Source of the DNA: Naasia lichenicola
GTDB taxonomy: Bacteria; Actinomycetota; Actinomycetes; Actinomycetales; Microbacteriaceae
DNA: 64,000 bases
Direction: 5' to 3'
Assembly: GCF_004801885.1 (NCBI RefSeq)
Contig: NZ_SSSM01000005.1
Span: 620,001-684,000, forward strand
The notes under the pieces are model-generated. The model was given only the letters and a program-made list of their open reading frames with translations. It was not told the DNA's origin and searched no databases. This document shows positions 18,361 through 27,954 of the stretch, piece after piece (position 1 is the stretch's first letter; every line of letters starts with the position of its first letter). The translations under genes were made by a program, and so were the position numbers.

Positions 18361-20018
18361 CCACTCCCGCAGAGACCGCTCCCGCAGAGACCCCGTCCGC
18401 GGCGGCCCCGAACCTCGGGACCGGCCCGGGACCTGTCTCCGACACGATCGCCACAGAGGCTCGCCCCGTCCTGGTCGTCGACTTCGGCGCCCAGTACGCG
18501 CAGCTCATCGCGCGCCGAGTCCGCGAGGCGAGCGTCTACTCCGAGATCGTGCCGCACTCGATCTCCGCGGCGGAGGTCGCGGCCAAGAACCCGGTAGGCA
18601 TCATCCTCAGCGGCGGCCCCTCCAGCGTCTACGAGGCCGGAGCGCCGTCGCTCGATCCCGGCATCATCGAGCTCGGCGTGCCCGTGCTCGGCATCTGCTA
18701 CGGATTCCAGGTGATGGCGCAGCAGCTGGGTGGCGAGGTCGGCAAGACGGGCGCACGTGAGTACGGCTCCACGGATGTCGTCGCCTCCGACACCTCCAAC
18801 GTGCTGCTGCACGACCAGCCCGAGCAGCAGATCACCTGGATGTCGCACGGCGACTCCGTGCTCCAGGCTCCCGCGGGCTTCGACGTGCTGGCGTCCTCGG
18901 CGTCGACCCCCGTCGCCGCCTTCGCGAACGACGCGCGCCGCCTCTACGGCGTGCAATGGCACCCCGAGGTCAAGCACACCCAGTACGGACAGAGCGTCCT
19001 CGAGAACTTCCTGCACCGCGCCGCCGGCATCCCCGACGACTGGAACAGCGGCAACGTCATCGCCGAGCAGGTGGAGCGCATCCGCGCCCAGGTCGGATCC
19101 GCCCGCGTCATCTGCGGTCTGAGCGGGGGAGTCGACTCCGCCGTCGCGGCGGCGATCGTGCAGAAGGCGGTCGGCGACCAGCTCACCTGCATATTCGTCG
19201 ACCACGGCCTGCTGCGGCAGGACGAGGCCCGCCAGGTGCAGGAGGACTTCGTGGCCTCGACCGGCGTCCGCCTGGTCACCGTCGACGCCGAGGACCAGTT
19301 CCTCGACGCCCTCGCCGGCGTGAGCGACCCCGAGCAGAAGCGAAAGATCATCGGCCGGGAGTTCATCCGCACCTTCGAGGCAGCCGCCGAGGCGCTCGTG
19401 CTTGAGTCCAAGGCCGACGGCGCCACGATCGACTTCCTCGTCCAGGGCACGCTCTACCCCGACGTCGTCGAGTCGGGCGGGGGATCCGGAACAGCCAACA
19501 TCAAGTCGCACCACAATGTGGGCGGCCTGCCCGACGACCTGACATTCGCCCTCGTCGAGCCCCTGCGCACCCTCTTCAAGGACGAGGTGCGCGCCATCGG
19601 CCGCGAGCTCGGCCTGCCCGAGGTCATCGTCTCCCGCCAGCCGTTCCCCGGTCCGGGCCTGGGCATCAGGATCGTCGGCGAGGTCACCCGCGAGCGGCTC
19701 GATCTGCTGCGCCTGGCCGATGCCATCGCACGCGAGGAGCTCACCAACGCGGGCCTCGACGGTGAGATCTGGCAGTGCCCGGTCGTGCTGCTCGCCGATG
19801 TCCGCAGCGTGGGGGTGCAGGGCGACGGGCGCACCTACGGTCATCCGATCGTGCTTCGCCCGGTCTCCAGCGAGGACGCGATGACCGCAGACTGGACGCG
19901 CCTGCCCTACGACCTGCTCGCCCGCATCTCGAACCGGATCACCAACGAGGTGCCGGGCGTCAACCGGGTCGTGCTCGACGTGACGTCGAAGCCGCCGGGA
20001 ACCATCGAGTGGGAGTGA
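18357..20018 (+). CDS. guaA: GMP synthase (glutamine-hydrolysing)
   Basis: GuaA (553 residues) converts XMP, glutamine and ATP to GMP. The class I amidotransferase domain has [20 protein letters not shown], the nucleophile elbow GICYGFQ and the His-Glu pair in QWHPEVKHT. The ATP pyrophosphatase domain starts with [14 protein letters not shown], and the C-terminal dimerisation part ends in PPGTIEWE. About 30 Pro/Ala-rich residues precede the conserved core; a later start cannot be excluded, but the ATG overlaps the upstream stop as expected for coupling. Confidence 0.97.
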   Translation: MTTPAETAPAETPSAAAPNLGTGPGPVSDTIATEARPVLVVDFGAQYAQLIARRVREASVYSEIVPHSISAAEVAAKNPVGIILSGGPSSVYEAGAPSLDPGIIELGVPVLGICYGFQVMAQQLGGEVGKTGAREYGSTDVVASDTSNVLLHDQPEQQITWMSHGDSVLQAPAGFDVLASSASTPVAAFANDARRLYGVQWHPEVKHTQYGQSVLENFLHRAAGIPDDWNSGNVIAEQVERIRAQVGSARVICGLSGGVDSAVAAAIVQKAVGDQLTCIFVDHGLLRQDEARQVQEDFVASTGVRLVTVDAEDQFLDALAGVSDPEQKRKIIGREFIRTFEAAAEALVLESKADGATIDFLVQGTLYPDVVESGGGSGTANIKSHHNVGGLPDDLTFALVEPLRTLFKDEVRAIGRELGLPEVIVSRQPFPGPGLGIRIVGEVTRERLDLLRLADAIAREELTNAGLDGEIWQCPVVLLADVRSVGVQGDGRTYGHPIVLRPVSSEDAMTADWTRLPYDLLARISNRITNEVPGVNRVVLDVTSKPPGTIEWE

Positions 20019-20065
20019 CGCGCAGCCGAGTGGCTGAATCCAAGCTGCTGCGTCGCGCGGTCGTC

Positions 20066-20105
20066 AGCACCGAACGCTGTCGGTAGACCGACCGCGTTCG
20101 GTGCT
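20066..20105 (+). terminator. Terminator-like hairpin after guaA
   Basis: AGCACCGAACGC pairs perfectly with GCGTTCGGTGCT across a 16-base loop that itself has CGGT/ACCG pairing. It lies 48 bases after the guaA stop. Confidence 0.75.
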
Positions 20106-20184
20106 CCGGATAGCGCGAGGTGCGCGCTCGCGCACAACGACCGCGCTCGCCCAATACGACCGCGTCGCGCGCTGCGGGCAACGA

Positions 20185-20218
20185 AGAAGGGCGGCTCCCC
20201 GTGGGGAACCGCCCTTCT
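20185..20218 (-). terminator. Terminator-like hairpin after the BAX-inhibitor-like gene
   Basis: AGAAGGGCGG and CCGCCCTTCT enclose a TCCCC/GGGGA inner stem. On the minus strand it lies 18 bases after the stop of the gene at 20237. It can serve both converging genes. Confidence 0.82.
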
Positions 20219-20236
20219 CTGCTCTCTCGCCTACCG

Positions 20237-21046
20237 CTACTCGCGGGTCAGAGCGAAGATGCGCAGGAACTCCACGTAGAGCCAGACGATCGTGACCATG
20301 AGGCCGAAGGCCGCCTGCCAGCCGAACTTGCGGGGGAGACCCCGCTGCACGCCCTGCTTGACGAAGTCGAAGTCGAGCACCAGCGAGTAGGCCGCGAGCA
20401 GCACCGCGAGGGCGCCGATCACGAGGCCGAAGGGAATGCTCGTTCCGGGGATGTCAGCCGAACGCAGGCCGAAGGCTCCGCCCTCGACGATGTCCCCGCC
20501 GAAGATCATGAGGCCGAAGTTCACCAGCGAGAACACCGCGTAGGCGATCATCGCGACCAGGAAGATCTTCGTGGCCCGGGCCGACGCGCGGACCTTGCCG
20601 CTCGCGAAGAGCGCGAGGACCACTGCGACGGTGACGAGAGTGGCGAGGATCGCCTGGACGACGACACCGGGCCAGGTCCGCTCGAAGATTGCCGAGATGC
20701 CGCCGACGAACAGCCCCTCGAACGCCGCGTAGGCGACGATCAGCGGAACCGACGGCTGCTTCTTGAAGGTGTTGACGAGGCCGAGCACGAGGCCGCCGAT
20801 GGCGCCGACGATGGCGAGACCGGGAAGGGCCCAGCCGACGGCGCCGGTGACGAGCAGGACGGCGAAGAGCGCGACCGTCTTGAGGGTGGTGTCTTCATAG
20901 GACATCCGGTCGGTGTCCGTCGGGGTTGCCGACGGGCGCGAGTAGAGCTCATCGAGCTCGGTCGCGCTGGGCGTGCTGACGGCTATTGCGCCTCTGCCGT
21001 TGAACGCCGCGTTGTTCTTGAATGCGGGATTGGAGGACTGTGCCAT
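20237..21046 (-). CDS. BAX inhibitor-1/YccA family membrane protein
   Basis: A protein of about 269 residues with seven hydrophobic segments, of the actinobacterial YccA/BI-1-like group (DUF4870-independent). The motif region AAFEGLFVGGISAIFE, the repeated hydrophobic helices and the terminal WLYVEFLRIF support the family. Members of this superfamily act as pH-sensitive ion leak channels or protease modulators; the bacterial role is uncertain. The ATG at 21046 (MAQSSNPAFKNN) is typical for the family; an in-frame upstream start would add 20 unconserved residues. Confidence 0.87.
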   Translation of the reverse strand: MAQSSNPAFKNNAAFNGRGAIAVSTPSATELDELYSRPSATPTDTDRMSYEDTTLKTVALFAVLLVTGAVGWALPGLAIVGAIGGLVLGLVNTFKKQPSVPLIVAYAAFEGLFVGGISAIFERTWPGVVVQAILATLVTVAVVLALFASGKVRASARATKIFLVAMIAYAVFSLVNFGLMIFGGDIVEGGAFGLRSADIPGTSIPFGLVIGALAVLLAAYSLVLDFDFVKQGVQRGLPRKFGWQAAFGLMVTIVWLYVEFLRIFALTRE

Positions 21047-21117
21047 GCCTACTCGGAATTCCTTACCGGGTCGATCCGTCCAGGACGATCCTGGCGGAAG
21101 TGACAATCCCTAGGATT

Positions 21118-21684
21118 TTACCTTTCGTCAGGTGAATTTCCGCTGTGGGCGCGCTTGGAGGGCCACCCCAGAACACGGCTGGCCAGGGCGGCGACCCACG
21201 CTGCGAGGACCACCGCAGCGACCCCGGCGAGCACGACCGGCGGGCGCTCGAAGATGCCGAATCGAGTGGTCGCCCAGAGGTTGGCGATCACGGGGAGTGC
21301 GACGAGCGCATAGGTGGGCAGTCGACGCCGACGGACCAGCAGCCAGAGCAGCAGGGGGAGCGCCAGCAGGAACAGGGTGCGCGCGCCGAGCACCGTGAAC
21401 CAGAGGGCGAGCATGCTCGGGCCGGCGGCCCACACCCGTCGCCAGCCGCGGGCGGGCAGGATGCTCCAGCCGACGAGATGGAGTGCTGAGCCGAGGAGCG
21501 CGAGGCCGATGGTGCTGGCGTTGGCCGGCAGGATGAGCCCGGCGCCTCCGCAGATCAGCATCAGGCCGGAGAGCTGTCGTGATCGGTATCCGCCCCAGCG
21601 GAGCGGGACCGCACGGTTCGGCTCGGGCGCCAGGCGCCTGCGCGCGATCGCGGCCGGAGCTGCGGCGATCGGCGAATCGGACAC
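21118..21684 (-). CDS. Hypothetical multi-pass membrane protein
   Basis: A 188-residue protein with a basic N-terminus (about 35 residues) and about five hydrophobic segments, many positive loops (RGWRR, RRRRLP) and a charged C-terminal tail. I do not recognise a family. The GTG start lies exactly six bases after TAGGTT on the minus strand, the leaderless arrangement seen at several other genes here. It is divergent from pcrA. Confidence 0.75.
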   Translation of the reverse strand: MSDSPIAAAPAAIARRRLAPEPNRAVPLRWGGYRSRQLSGLMLICGGAGLILPANASTIGLALLGSALHLVGWSILPARGWRRVWAAGPSMLALWFTVLGARTLFLLALPLLLWLLVRRRRLPTYALVALPVIANLWATTRFGIFERPPVVLAGVAAVVLAAWVAALASRVLGWPSKRAHSGNSPDER

Positions 21685-21790
21685 AGCTCGAACCTAATGA
21701 TGAGGATGCGTCGACGACCGGATGACGCGCCCGGGTCGACTCCGCCGCCCGGCCGCTGTGTCGGTGGCCGCGGTTAGAATCGATGTCCTG

Positions 21791-24262
21791 ATGCAGACCG
21801 CTGTCGAGATGTCCAATGCCCTCCTCGACGGACTCAACCCCCAGCAGCGCGAGGCCGTCCTCTACCGTGGCCAGGCCCTGCTGATCGTGGCCGGCGCGGG
21901 CTCCGGCAAGACCAGTGTGCTGACCCGTCGGATCGCTGGACTGCTCGAGACCCGCGAGGCGTATCCGAGCCAGATCCTGGCCATCACCTTCACCAACAAG
22001 GCCGCCGCCGAGATGCGCGAGCGGGTGCGCGCGCTCGTCGGCAACGTGGCCGAGGGCATGTGGATCTCCACCTTCCACTCCGCCTGCGTCCGCATCCTCC
22101 GCCGCGAGGCCGAGCAGTTCGGCTACAGCCGCAACTTCACGATCTACGACAGCGGCGACTCCCGCGCTCTGCTCAAGCGGATCATCAAGGACCGCGAGGC
22201 CGATGTGCTCGGCTTCACCGTCTCGTCCACAGCCAACAAGATCTCCAAGCTCAAGAACGAGCTCGCCGACGTCGAGAGCTACGCGCGCACGGTCAACCAC
22301 GGTGATCCGAGCGACTCGATGTTCCTCGAGATCTTCCGCGACTACTCCCGGGCTCTGTCGAGCGCCAACGCCTTCGACTTCGACGACCTCATCGCCCAGA
22401 CGGTCTACCTGTTCCGCGCCTTCCCGCACATCGCCGCGATGTACCAGAAGCGCTTCCGGCACATCCTGGTCGACGAGTACCAGGACACCAACCACGCGCA
22501 GTACGCGCTCATCCGCGAGCTCACCAAGGAGCCGGCCGAGCGGGATCCCGGCCTGATCTCCGCCGTCGACGGCGCATCGCTGACGGTCGTCGGCGACTCC
22601 GACCAGTCGATCTACGCCTTCCGCGGAGCCGACATCCGCAACATCGTCGAGTTCGAACGCGACTTCACGGGCGCCAAGGTCATCCTGCTCGAGCAGAACT
22701 ACCGCTCGACCCAGAACATCCTCACCGCCGCCAACTCGGTCATCGCCAACAACTTCGACCGCAAGGACAAGAAGCTCTGGACCTCCGTGGGGGACGGCGA
22801 CAAGATCGTCGGCTACACCGGGTACTCCGGCCACGACGAGGCCCAGTTCGTGGCCGACGAGATCCAGACCCTGCACGAGAAGGGCATGGCCTATAAGGAC
22901 ATCGCCGTCTTCTACCGCACCAACTCGCAGACCCGCGCGCTGGAGGAGATCTTCATCCGCTCCGCGCTGCCCTACCGGATCGTCGGCGGCACCAAGTTCT
23001 ACGAGCGCGCCGAGATCAAGGACGTCATGGCGTACCTGATCGCCGTCGCCAACCCCGCGGACACCCTCGCGGTCCGCCGCATCCTCAACACTCCCAAGCG
23101 CGGCATCGGGCCGGCCACCGAGACCCAGCTGGCGAACTTCGCCGAGAAGAACCAGATGAGCTTCCGCGACAGCCTGCGCTTCGCGGGGGAGCTCGGTCTC
23201 GGCCCCAAGGTCACCCGCGCCATCTCGGAGCTGTCCAACCTGCTCGATGAGGCGTCCGTGCTCGCCGAGCCGCCCGCCGAGGGCGATGCCGCCTCCGATG
23301 GTGTGCCGGAAGTCCTCGGACTCCTCATCTCGCGCAGCGGCTACCTCGACGCGCTGCGAAGGTCGCAGGATCCGCAGGACGAGGCCCGCGCCGAGAACGT
23401 GGAGGAGCTGCTCTCCGTCACCAAGGAGTACCAGCGCAACAATCCCACCGGAACGCTCATCGACTTCCTGACCGAGGTGTCCCTGGTCGCAGCGGCGGAT
23501 GAGCTCGACGACAGCAGCGGCACCGTCTCGCTGATGACCCTGCACACGGCCAAGGGCCTCGAGTACGACGCGGTGTTCCTCACCGGCATCGAGGAGGACC
23601 TCCTGCCGCATCGGATGTCGGCCGGCGAGCCCGGCGGACCCGCCGAGGAGCGCCGGCTCTTCTACGTCGGCATCACGCGTGCACGCAAGCGCCTCTTCCT
23701 CTCGCTGGCGATGACGCGAGCGCAGTACGGCGATGTCTCCGTGGCCATGCCGAGTCGATACCTGCAGGAGATCCCCGGTGAGCTGATCGACTGGAAGCAG
23801 TCGCCCGGAATGGCCACCAGTCGCGGCGGAACGCAGCCGCGCGCCCTCAACGCTCGTCGCGACGGCTACGGCGGTGCCTACAGCGTGCCCGGCAACCGCG
23901 GCGGCTCGTCCTACGGATCTCAGGGCGGCGCGCAGAATGGGGCGCAGAAGCCCAAGACCGAATGGTCCAATCGGGTCACCGGCCAGATGCGCGACAACGG
24001 CGACCTCGTGCTCGCGGCCGGCGACCGGATCCGGCACACGGACTTCGGCGACGGCAAGGTGCTCGGCGTGACGGGCGAGGGCGCGAAGCGGATCGCGGAA
24101 GTCCAGTTCGAGTCGGCCGGACGCAAGCGCCTGCTCATCAAGGTCGCTCCGCTGGAGAAGCTGGACGCCGACGGGAATCCGGTCTCCGCCGCCTCCACCG
24201 CGCACGACGCGGCCGAGGGCGATCAGACCGACCCGCGGGTCGACGAGTTCGAGCCATCCTGA
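21791..24262 (+). CDS. pcrA: ATP-dependent DNA helicase PcrA/UvrD
   Basis: A superfamily 1A 3'-5' helicase of about 823 residues for repair and replication-fork processing. Motifs in order: LNPQQREAV, Walker A AGAGSGKT, ITFTNKAAAEMRER (Ia), DEYQDTN (II), VGDSDQSIYAFRGA (III), LEQNYRST (IV), TLHTAKGLEYDAVFLTG (V) and RRLFYVGITRARKRL (VI). The C-terminal 60 residues (GDRIRHTDFGDGKVLGV) form the Tudor-like domain known to contact RNA polymerase in PcrA. TAGAAT at 21775-21780 lies ten bases before the ATG at 21791; the next in-frame ATG is six codons on. Confidence 0.96.
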   Translation: MQTAVEMSNALLDGLNPQQREAVLYRGQALLIVAGAGSGKTSVLTRRIAGLLETREAYPSQILAITFTNKAAAEMRERVRALVGNVAEGMWISTFHSACVRILRREAEQFGYSRNFTIYDSGDSRALLKRIIKDREADVLGFTVSSTANKISKLKNELADVESYARTVNHGDPSDSMFLEIFRDYSRALSSANAFDFDDLIAQTVYLFRAFPHIAAMYQKRFRHILVDEYQDTNHAQYALIRELTKEPAERDPGLISAVDGASLTVVGDSDQSIYAFRGADIRNIVEFERDFTGAKVILLEQNYRSTQNILTAANSVIANNFDRKDKKLWTSVGDGDKIVGYTGYSGHDEAQFVADEIQTLHEKGMAYKDIAVFYRTNSQTRALEEIFIRSALPYRIVGGTKFYERAEIKDVMAYLIAVANPADTLAVRRILNTPKRGIGPATETQLANFAEKNQMSFRDSLRFAGELGLGPKVTRAISELSNLLDEASVLAEPPAEGDAASDGVPEVLGLLISRSGYLDALRRSQDPQDEARAENVEELLSVTKEYQRNNPTGTLIDFLTEVSLVAAADELDDSSGTVSLMTLHTAKGLEYDAVFLTGIEEDLLPHRMSAGEPGGPAEERRLFYVGITRARKRLFLSLAMTRAQYGDVSVAMPSRYLQEIPGELIDWKQSPGMATSRGGTQPRALNARRDGYGGAYSVPGNRGGSSYGSQGGAQNGAQKPKTEWSNRVTGQMRDNGDLVLAAGDRIRHTDFGDGKVLGVTGEGAKRIAEVQFESAGRKRLLIKVAPLEKLDADGNPVSAASTAHDAAEGDQTDPRVDEFEPS

Positions 24263-24299
24263 GCGGCGGCTCACGCTTGCCCCCGATGAACACCAGCGC

Positions 24300-24737
24300 G
24301 TGACCATCCGTGCCTTCGCCGAGCGGGATACGGAAGCAGTCGTCGCCCTCTGGGGGCTCTGCGGACTGGTTCGCCCATGGAACGACCCGCGGAAGGACAT
24401 CGCGCGCAAGCTGACGGTGCAGCCCGAGCTGTTCCTCGTCGACGACGGTCTCGCTGACGGCGTCGACGGCACAGCGGTCGTCGCCACCGTGATGGCTGGC
24501 TTCGACGGCCATCGCGGCTGGCTCTACTACGTCGCGGTCCATCCCGAATGGCAGGGGAGGGGAGTGGCCCGTCGCATCGTGGCACACGCTGAAGACCTGC
24601 TCGAGCGGCTCGGCTGCCCCAAGGTGAACATCCAGATCCGCAACGGCAATGAGTCGGTGCAGGCTGTCTGGACGGCTCTCGGCTACAGCCCCGACCATGC
24701 GACCGGCCTCGGAAAGCGCCTCATCCCCGACGGCTGA
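24300..24737 (+). CDS. YpeA-like GNAT acetyltransferase
   Basis: A 145-residue single-domain N-acetyltransferase. The acetyl-CoA loop is VHPEWQGRGVARRIVAHAE. The N-terminal stretch LWGLCGLVRPWNDPRKDI and the pair MAGFDGHRGWLYYVAV and LGKRLI match the YpeA subgroup. The substrate is not known. It begins with a GTG 37 bases after pcrA, possibly co-transcribed with it. Confidence 0.88.
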   Translation: MTIRAFAERDTEAVVALWGLCGLVRPWNDPRKDIARKLTVQPELFLVDDGLADGVDGTAVVATVMAGFDGHRGWLYYVAVHPEWQGRGVARRIVAHAEDLLERLGCPKVNIQIRNGNESVQAVWTALGYSPDHATGLGKRLIPDG

Positions 24738-24824
24738 ACCGTCGCGCGGAATGTTCGCTATTCGGGCTGGGAGCGCCGACGAGTGCGTAAACCTCGGCGT
24801 GTTGGTCGTTTCATACCGGTTACT

Positions 24825-24864
24825 CTTGCGTTACGAATCTGCGGGCGACCCGGCCCTTGCGTTA
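24825..24864 (+). promoter_or_regulatory. Direct repeats upstream of the tyrosine autokinase gene
   Basis: CTTGCGTTA occurs at 24825-24833 and again at 24856-24864, 31 bases apart or about three helical turns. The second overlaps a -10-like TAGATT at 24863-24868. This could be an activator or repressor site; no regulator is identified. Confidence 0.35.
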
Positions 24865-24949
24865 GATTCTTGCGTGTGCAAACACGTGCGGCGTCAGATG
24901 CGAACCCGCGCATCCGCAATTCCCGTTACCGTGTTGGAGAGTTCGCCGA

Positions 24950-26959
24950 GTGGAGTTACGTGATTATCTGAGGATCCTCCGTAAGGGATGGCTTCTCATT
25001 CTTGCAATCACCGTCGTCGCCATCGGTGCCGCCGCGGCCTATTCGTTCATCAAGACGCCCGAGTATTCGGCGACCTCCAAGGTCTTCGTCTCCGTTCAGG
25101 GCGGGGACTCGACGAGCGATCTGGTTCAGGGGAACACCTTCACCCAGAACCGCGTCAAGTCGTATGCCGAGCTCGTGACGACGCCCATCGTGCTCAACTC
25201 GGTGCTCGACGACCTCAACCTCGACATGACCGTCACCGAGCTCGCGGCCGCACTCACGGCGACGGCTCCGCTCGACACGAGCCTCATCCAGATCGACGCG
25301 GCGTCGATCGATCCCGTGCAGGCCGCCGACATCGCCAACGCGACCTCCGCCAGCCTGGCCGACGTCGTGGACGAGATCGAAGCGCCCGACACGACGACAG
25401 GCGCGTCACCCGTCAAGATCACGCAGGTCACCGACGCGCTCGTCCCGCTCGCGCCGGTGAGCCCGAACATCCCGCTGAACATCGCGCTCGGTGCGCTCAT
25501 CGGCCTCGCGCTCGGCATCGGCATCGCAGTGCTCCGCGAGACCCTCGACACTCGGATACGCAATGAGCACGACGTCAACGCCATCTCCGAGACGCCGATC
25601 GTCGGCGGCATCGCCTTCGATGCCAAGGCCGCGGAGCGCCCGCTGATCGTGCAGGCCGATCCGCGCAGCATCCGCGCAGAGTCCTTCCGCGCGCTTCGGA
25701 CCAACTTCCAGTTCCTCGGTGCGGGCACCGGAGGAGAGCGGCGCAGCACGTTCGTCTTCACCTCGTCGGTTCAGGCCGAAGGCAAGACGACGACCGTCGC
25801 CAACCTCGCCATCGCGCTATCCGATGCGGGTCGGAGCGTCGTCGTCGTCGACGCCGACCTCCGCCGCCCCCGTCTCGCCGACATCCTCGGTCTCGAAGGC
25901 GCAGTCGGACTGTCCGACCTGCTCATCGGCAGGGCGCGTCTCAACGACGTCATCCAGCCCTGGGGTGCCGGTTCGCTCGACGTGCTGCCGGCCGGGCGCA
26001 TCCCCCCGAACCCGAGCGAGCTGCTCGGATCCTCGACGATGGTCGACGTCATCCGCAAGCTCGAGGAGCGCTACGAGTACGTGCTCTTCGACGCCGCCCC
26101 GCTGCTGCCGGTCACCGACGCCGCGGTGCTCTCGACCTACGCGTCGGGCACGATCATCGTCGTGGCGGCCGGGCGCACCCGCAAGGCGCAGCTGCGCGGC
26201 ACGCTCATGGCGCTGCTCAATGTCGAGACCAAGCCGGTCGGCTTCGTGATCACGATGCTGCCGACCAAGGGCCCCGACGCCTACAGCTACGGATACGGAT
26301 ACGGCTATGTGGCGGACTCGGAGTCCGAGAGCCCCACGATGGACAGCACCGTCATCCCGCGTCCGGCCGCACTGATCACCTCGAGCATCCCGATCATCTC
26401 GACCGCGCCAGGACCTCGCCGTGGGGCGACGACCGCGCCGGTTGAGACAGAGACGGACGACGATCTCCTCGAGGATGAGCCGATCGCCGAAGCCGGTGTC
26501 GGCACAGACACCGACGAGGCGGCCGTTCTGCCCGACGAGGCCCCGGAGGACGGTGCCCTCGACGAGGACGAGCTCGACCCGGCCGACGCCGCGCCTGCGG
26601 GTACGGCGCCGGCTCGGCGCAAGTCCGCCGCGAAGACCACTGCTCCCGCCAAGGCGAGCGCCACCAAGGCTCCGACAGCCCGCAAGGCACCGGCGAAATC
26701 GACGGCGTCGACCAAGTCGAGCGCGTCGCGAGCCGCCGCGGCCTCGGATGACGAGCCGGCGATCTCGCGGTCGACCCGCATCCGCGTCACGGACCCGAAG
26801 CCTGCCGCGTCGTCGGTGAACGCTCAGGGCCCGCTGGGTGCGATCGACGAGGACGGGGTCGCGCCATCCGAGGAGACCCGAGCCACGCTCGTCTCGCTGC
26901 GGAGCCGTCGCACCGCCCCGCGCCCGCCCCGGTCCACCGCTCGCGACGGCTCGCGATGA
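24950..26959 (+). CDS. Polysaccharide co-polymerase / BY-type tyrosine autokinase with long basic tail
   Basis: A 669-residue fusion of a Wzz chain-length domain (spans at about residues 13-33 and 174-196) and a bacterial tyrosine kinase. Kinase motifs: Walker A SSVQAEGKTTT near 272-282, Walker A' VVVDADLRRP near 298-307 and Walker B YVLFDA near 377-382. A tyrosine cluster follows (Y445, 447, 449, 451, 453). The last 200 residues are unusual: an acidic stretch, then Ala/Lys/Pro-rich sequence like histone H1 tails. The GTG start has GGAGAG about ten bases before it. The phosphatase gene follows by ten bases. It probably controls exopolysaccharide export, though no glycosyltransferases are nearby. 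Confidence 0.92.
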   Translation: MELRDYLRILRKGWLLILAITVVAIGAAAAYSFIKTPEYSATSKVFVSVQGGDSTSDLVQGNTFTQNRVKSYAELVTTPIVLNSVLDDLNLDMTVTELAAALTATAPLDTSLIQIDAASIDPVQAADIANATSASLADVVDEIEAPDTTTGASPVKITQVTDALVPLAPVSPNIPLNIALGALIGLALGIGIAVLRETLDTRIRNEHDVNAISETPIVGGIAFDAKAAERPLIVQADPRSIRAESFRALRTNFQFLGAGTGGERRSTFVFTSSVQAEGKTTTVANLAIALSDAGRSVVVVDADLRRPRLADILGLEGAVGLSDLLIGRARLNDVIQPWGAGSLDVLPAGRIPPNPSELLGSSTMVDVIRKLEERYEYVLFDAAPLLPVTDAAVLSTYASGTIIVVAAGRTRKAQLRGTLMALLNVETKPVGFVITMLPTKGPDAYSYGYGYGYVADSESESPTMDSTVIPRPAALITSSIPIISTAPGPRRGATTAPVETETDDDLLEDEPIAEAGVGTDTDEAAVLPDEAPEDGALDEDELDPADAAPAGTAPARRKSAAKTTAPAKASATKAPTARKAPAKSTASTKSSASRAAAASDDEPAISRSTRIRVTDPKPAASSVNAQGPLGAIDEDGVAPSEETRATLVSLRSRRTAPRPPRSTARDGSR

Positions 26960-26969
26960 CGGTGGCGTC

Positions 26970-27539
26970 GTGACCGAAGGGATCTTCACGATCCTGGTGG
27001 TCTGCTCGGGCAACATCTGCCGCAGCCCGGTCGCGGAGCAGCTGCTGCGCGACCGACTGTCCGGCATCGCAGGCGTTCAGGTGCACAGCGCAGGAACCAT
27101 CGCCCGGCCGGGGGTGCCGATGACCGATCAGGCCATCGAGCTCTCGCAGCGGTATGGCGGCCAGCCCGACGGGCACATGTCGCGGCCGTTGACGGCGGCG
27201 CTCATCGAAGGCGCCGATCTGGTGCTGACGGCGGAGCGCTCGCATCGTGCGGACGTGGCACGCCTGCATCCCCGTGCGTCGCGCTTCGCCTTCACCCTCA
27301 CCCAGTTCGCCCGGATGATCGACTCCATCGAGCCCGACGCGCTCGCGAAGATCACCAGTCCGCAGGAGCTGGTGGCCGCTGCCGCCGCTCGGCGCGGCTA
27401 TGTGCAGGCGTCTTCGCCAGAGGCCGATGACATCGCCGACCCGTATCGACGCTCGCAATCGGTGTACGACGCAGCGGGCGCCAGCATCGATGGAGCAGTG
27501 ACGAGCATCGCCGCAGCATTCCCTCGGCCCGTCAGCTGA
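26970..27539 (+). CDS. Low-molecular-weight protein-tyrosine-phosphatase
   Basis: A 189-residue arsenate-reductase-like phosphatase, the likely counterpart (Wzb-type) of the autokinase immediately upstream. The P-loop CSGNICRSP near residues 12-20 carries the catalytic Cys and Arg, and DIADPYRRS near residue 155 supplies the general-acid Asp. The GTG start is ten bases after the kinase stop. The region between residues 100 and 150 is longer than in the smallest family members. A strong terminator follows. Confidence 0.92.
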   Translation: MTEGIFTILVVCSGNICRSPVAEQLLRDRLSGIAGVQVHSAGTIARPGVPMTDQAIELSQRYGGQPDGHMSRPLTAALIEGADLVLTAERSHRADVARLHPRASRFAFTLTQFARMIDSIEPDALAKITSPQELVAAAAARRGYVQASSPEADDIADPYRRSQSVYDAAGASIDGAVTSIAAAFPRPVS

Positions 27540-27566
27540 TCGGAGCGCAGCTCCTCGCGTCCCCAT

Positions 27567-27604
27567 GAGAACGGCCCGTCCGACGATGTCGGACGGGCCG
27601 TCTC
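27567..27604 (+). terminator. Bidirectional terminator between phosphatase and lsr2
   Basis: GAGAACGGCCCGTCCGAC, loop GAT, then GTCGGACGGGCCGTCTC: about 17 paired bases between converging genes. Confidence 0.9.
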
Positions 27605-27618
27605 ACAGTGTTCGGATG

Positions 27619-27954
27619 TCAGCCGTTGGCGCTGGCGTATGCATCCTGGACGGTCTTCGCGATCCGGCCGCGCTCGGACACATTGTGTCCGTTGGCGCGC
27701 GCCCATTCGCGGATGTCCTGCAGCTTCGACGCGCTCTTGGCCGTCGGCGTCGACGGACGACGGATCGCGCCGGTCTGCCGTGCCTTCTCGATGTAGGGCT
27801 CGAGCAGGGACTGGAGCTGCGAGGTGTTCTCATCGGAGAGATCGATCTCGTAGGACTTGCCCTGCAGCGAGAACTGGACGGTTCCGCCGGTTCCGTCGGT
27901 GATGACGGTTCCGTCGAGATCGTCGACGGTTTCGACGATGACCTTTTGTGCCAC
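27619..27954 (-). CDS. lsr2: Lsr2 nucleoid-associated protein
   Basis: Lsr2 (111 residues) bridges DNA and silences AT-rich genes, the actinobacterial functional analogue of H-NS. The N-terminal dimerisation domain begins AQKVIVETVDDLDG and contains VQFSLQGKSYEIDLS. The C-terminal DNA-binding domain has IREWARANGHNVSERGRI, including the AT-minor-groove-binding RGR. A GTG start with GGAG six bases upstream is used. The upstream 390 bases are relatively AT-rich, fitting autoregulation. Confidence 0.95.
   Translation of the reverse strand: MAQKVIVETVDDLDGTVITDGTGGTVQFSLQGKSYEIDLSDENTSQLQSLLEPYIEKARQTGAIRRPSTPTAKSASKLQDIREWARANGHNVSERGRIAKTVQDAYASANG

Noticed and set aside
21128-24487. Very long open frame antisense to pcrA (over 1,100 codons)
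   Set aside because: High GC content suppresses stop codons on the opposite strand. The translation is low-complexity Arg/Gly/Glu/Val-rich, matches no family and has no ribosome site, while pcrA on the plus strand has all helicase motifs.
24825-24864. Possible CRISPR or other spaced repeat array
   Set aside because: Only two 9-bp copies, with no further regularly spaced units and no cas genes.
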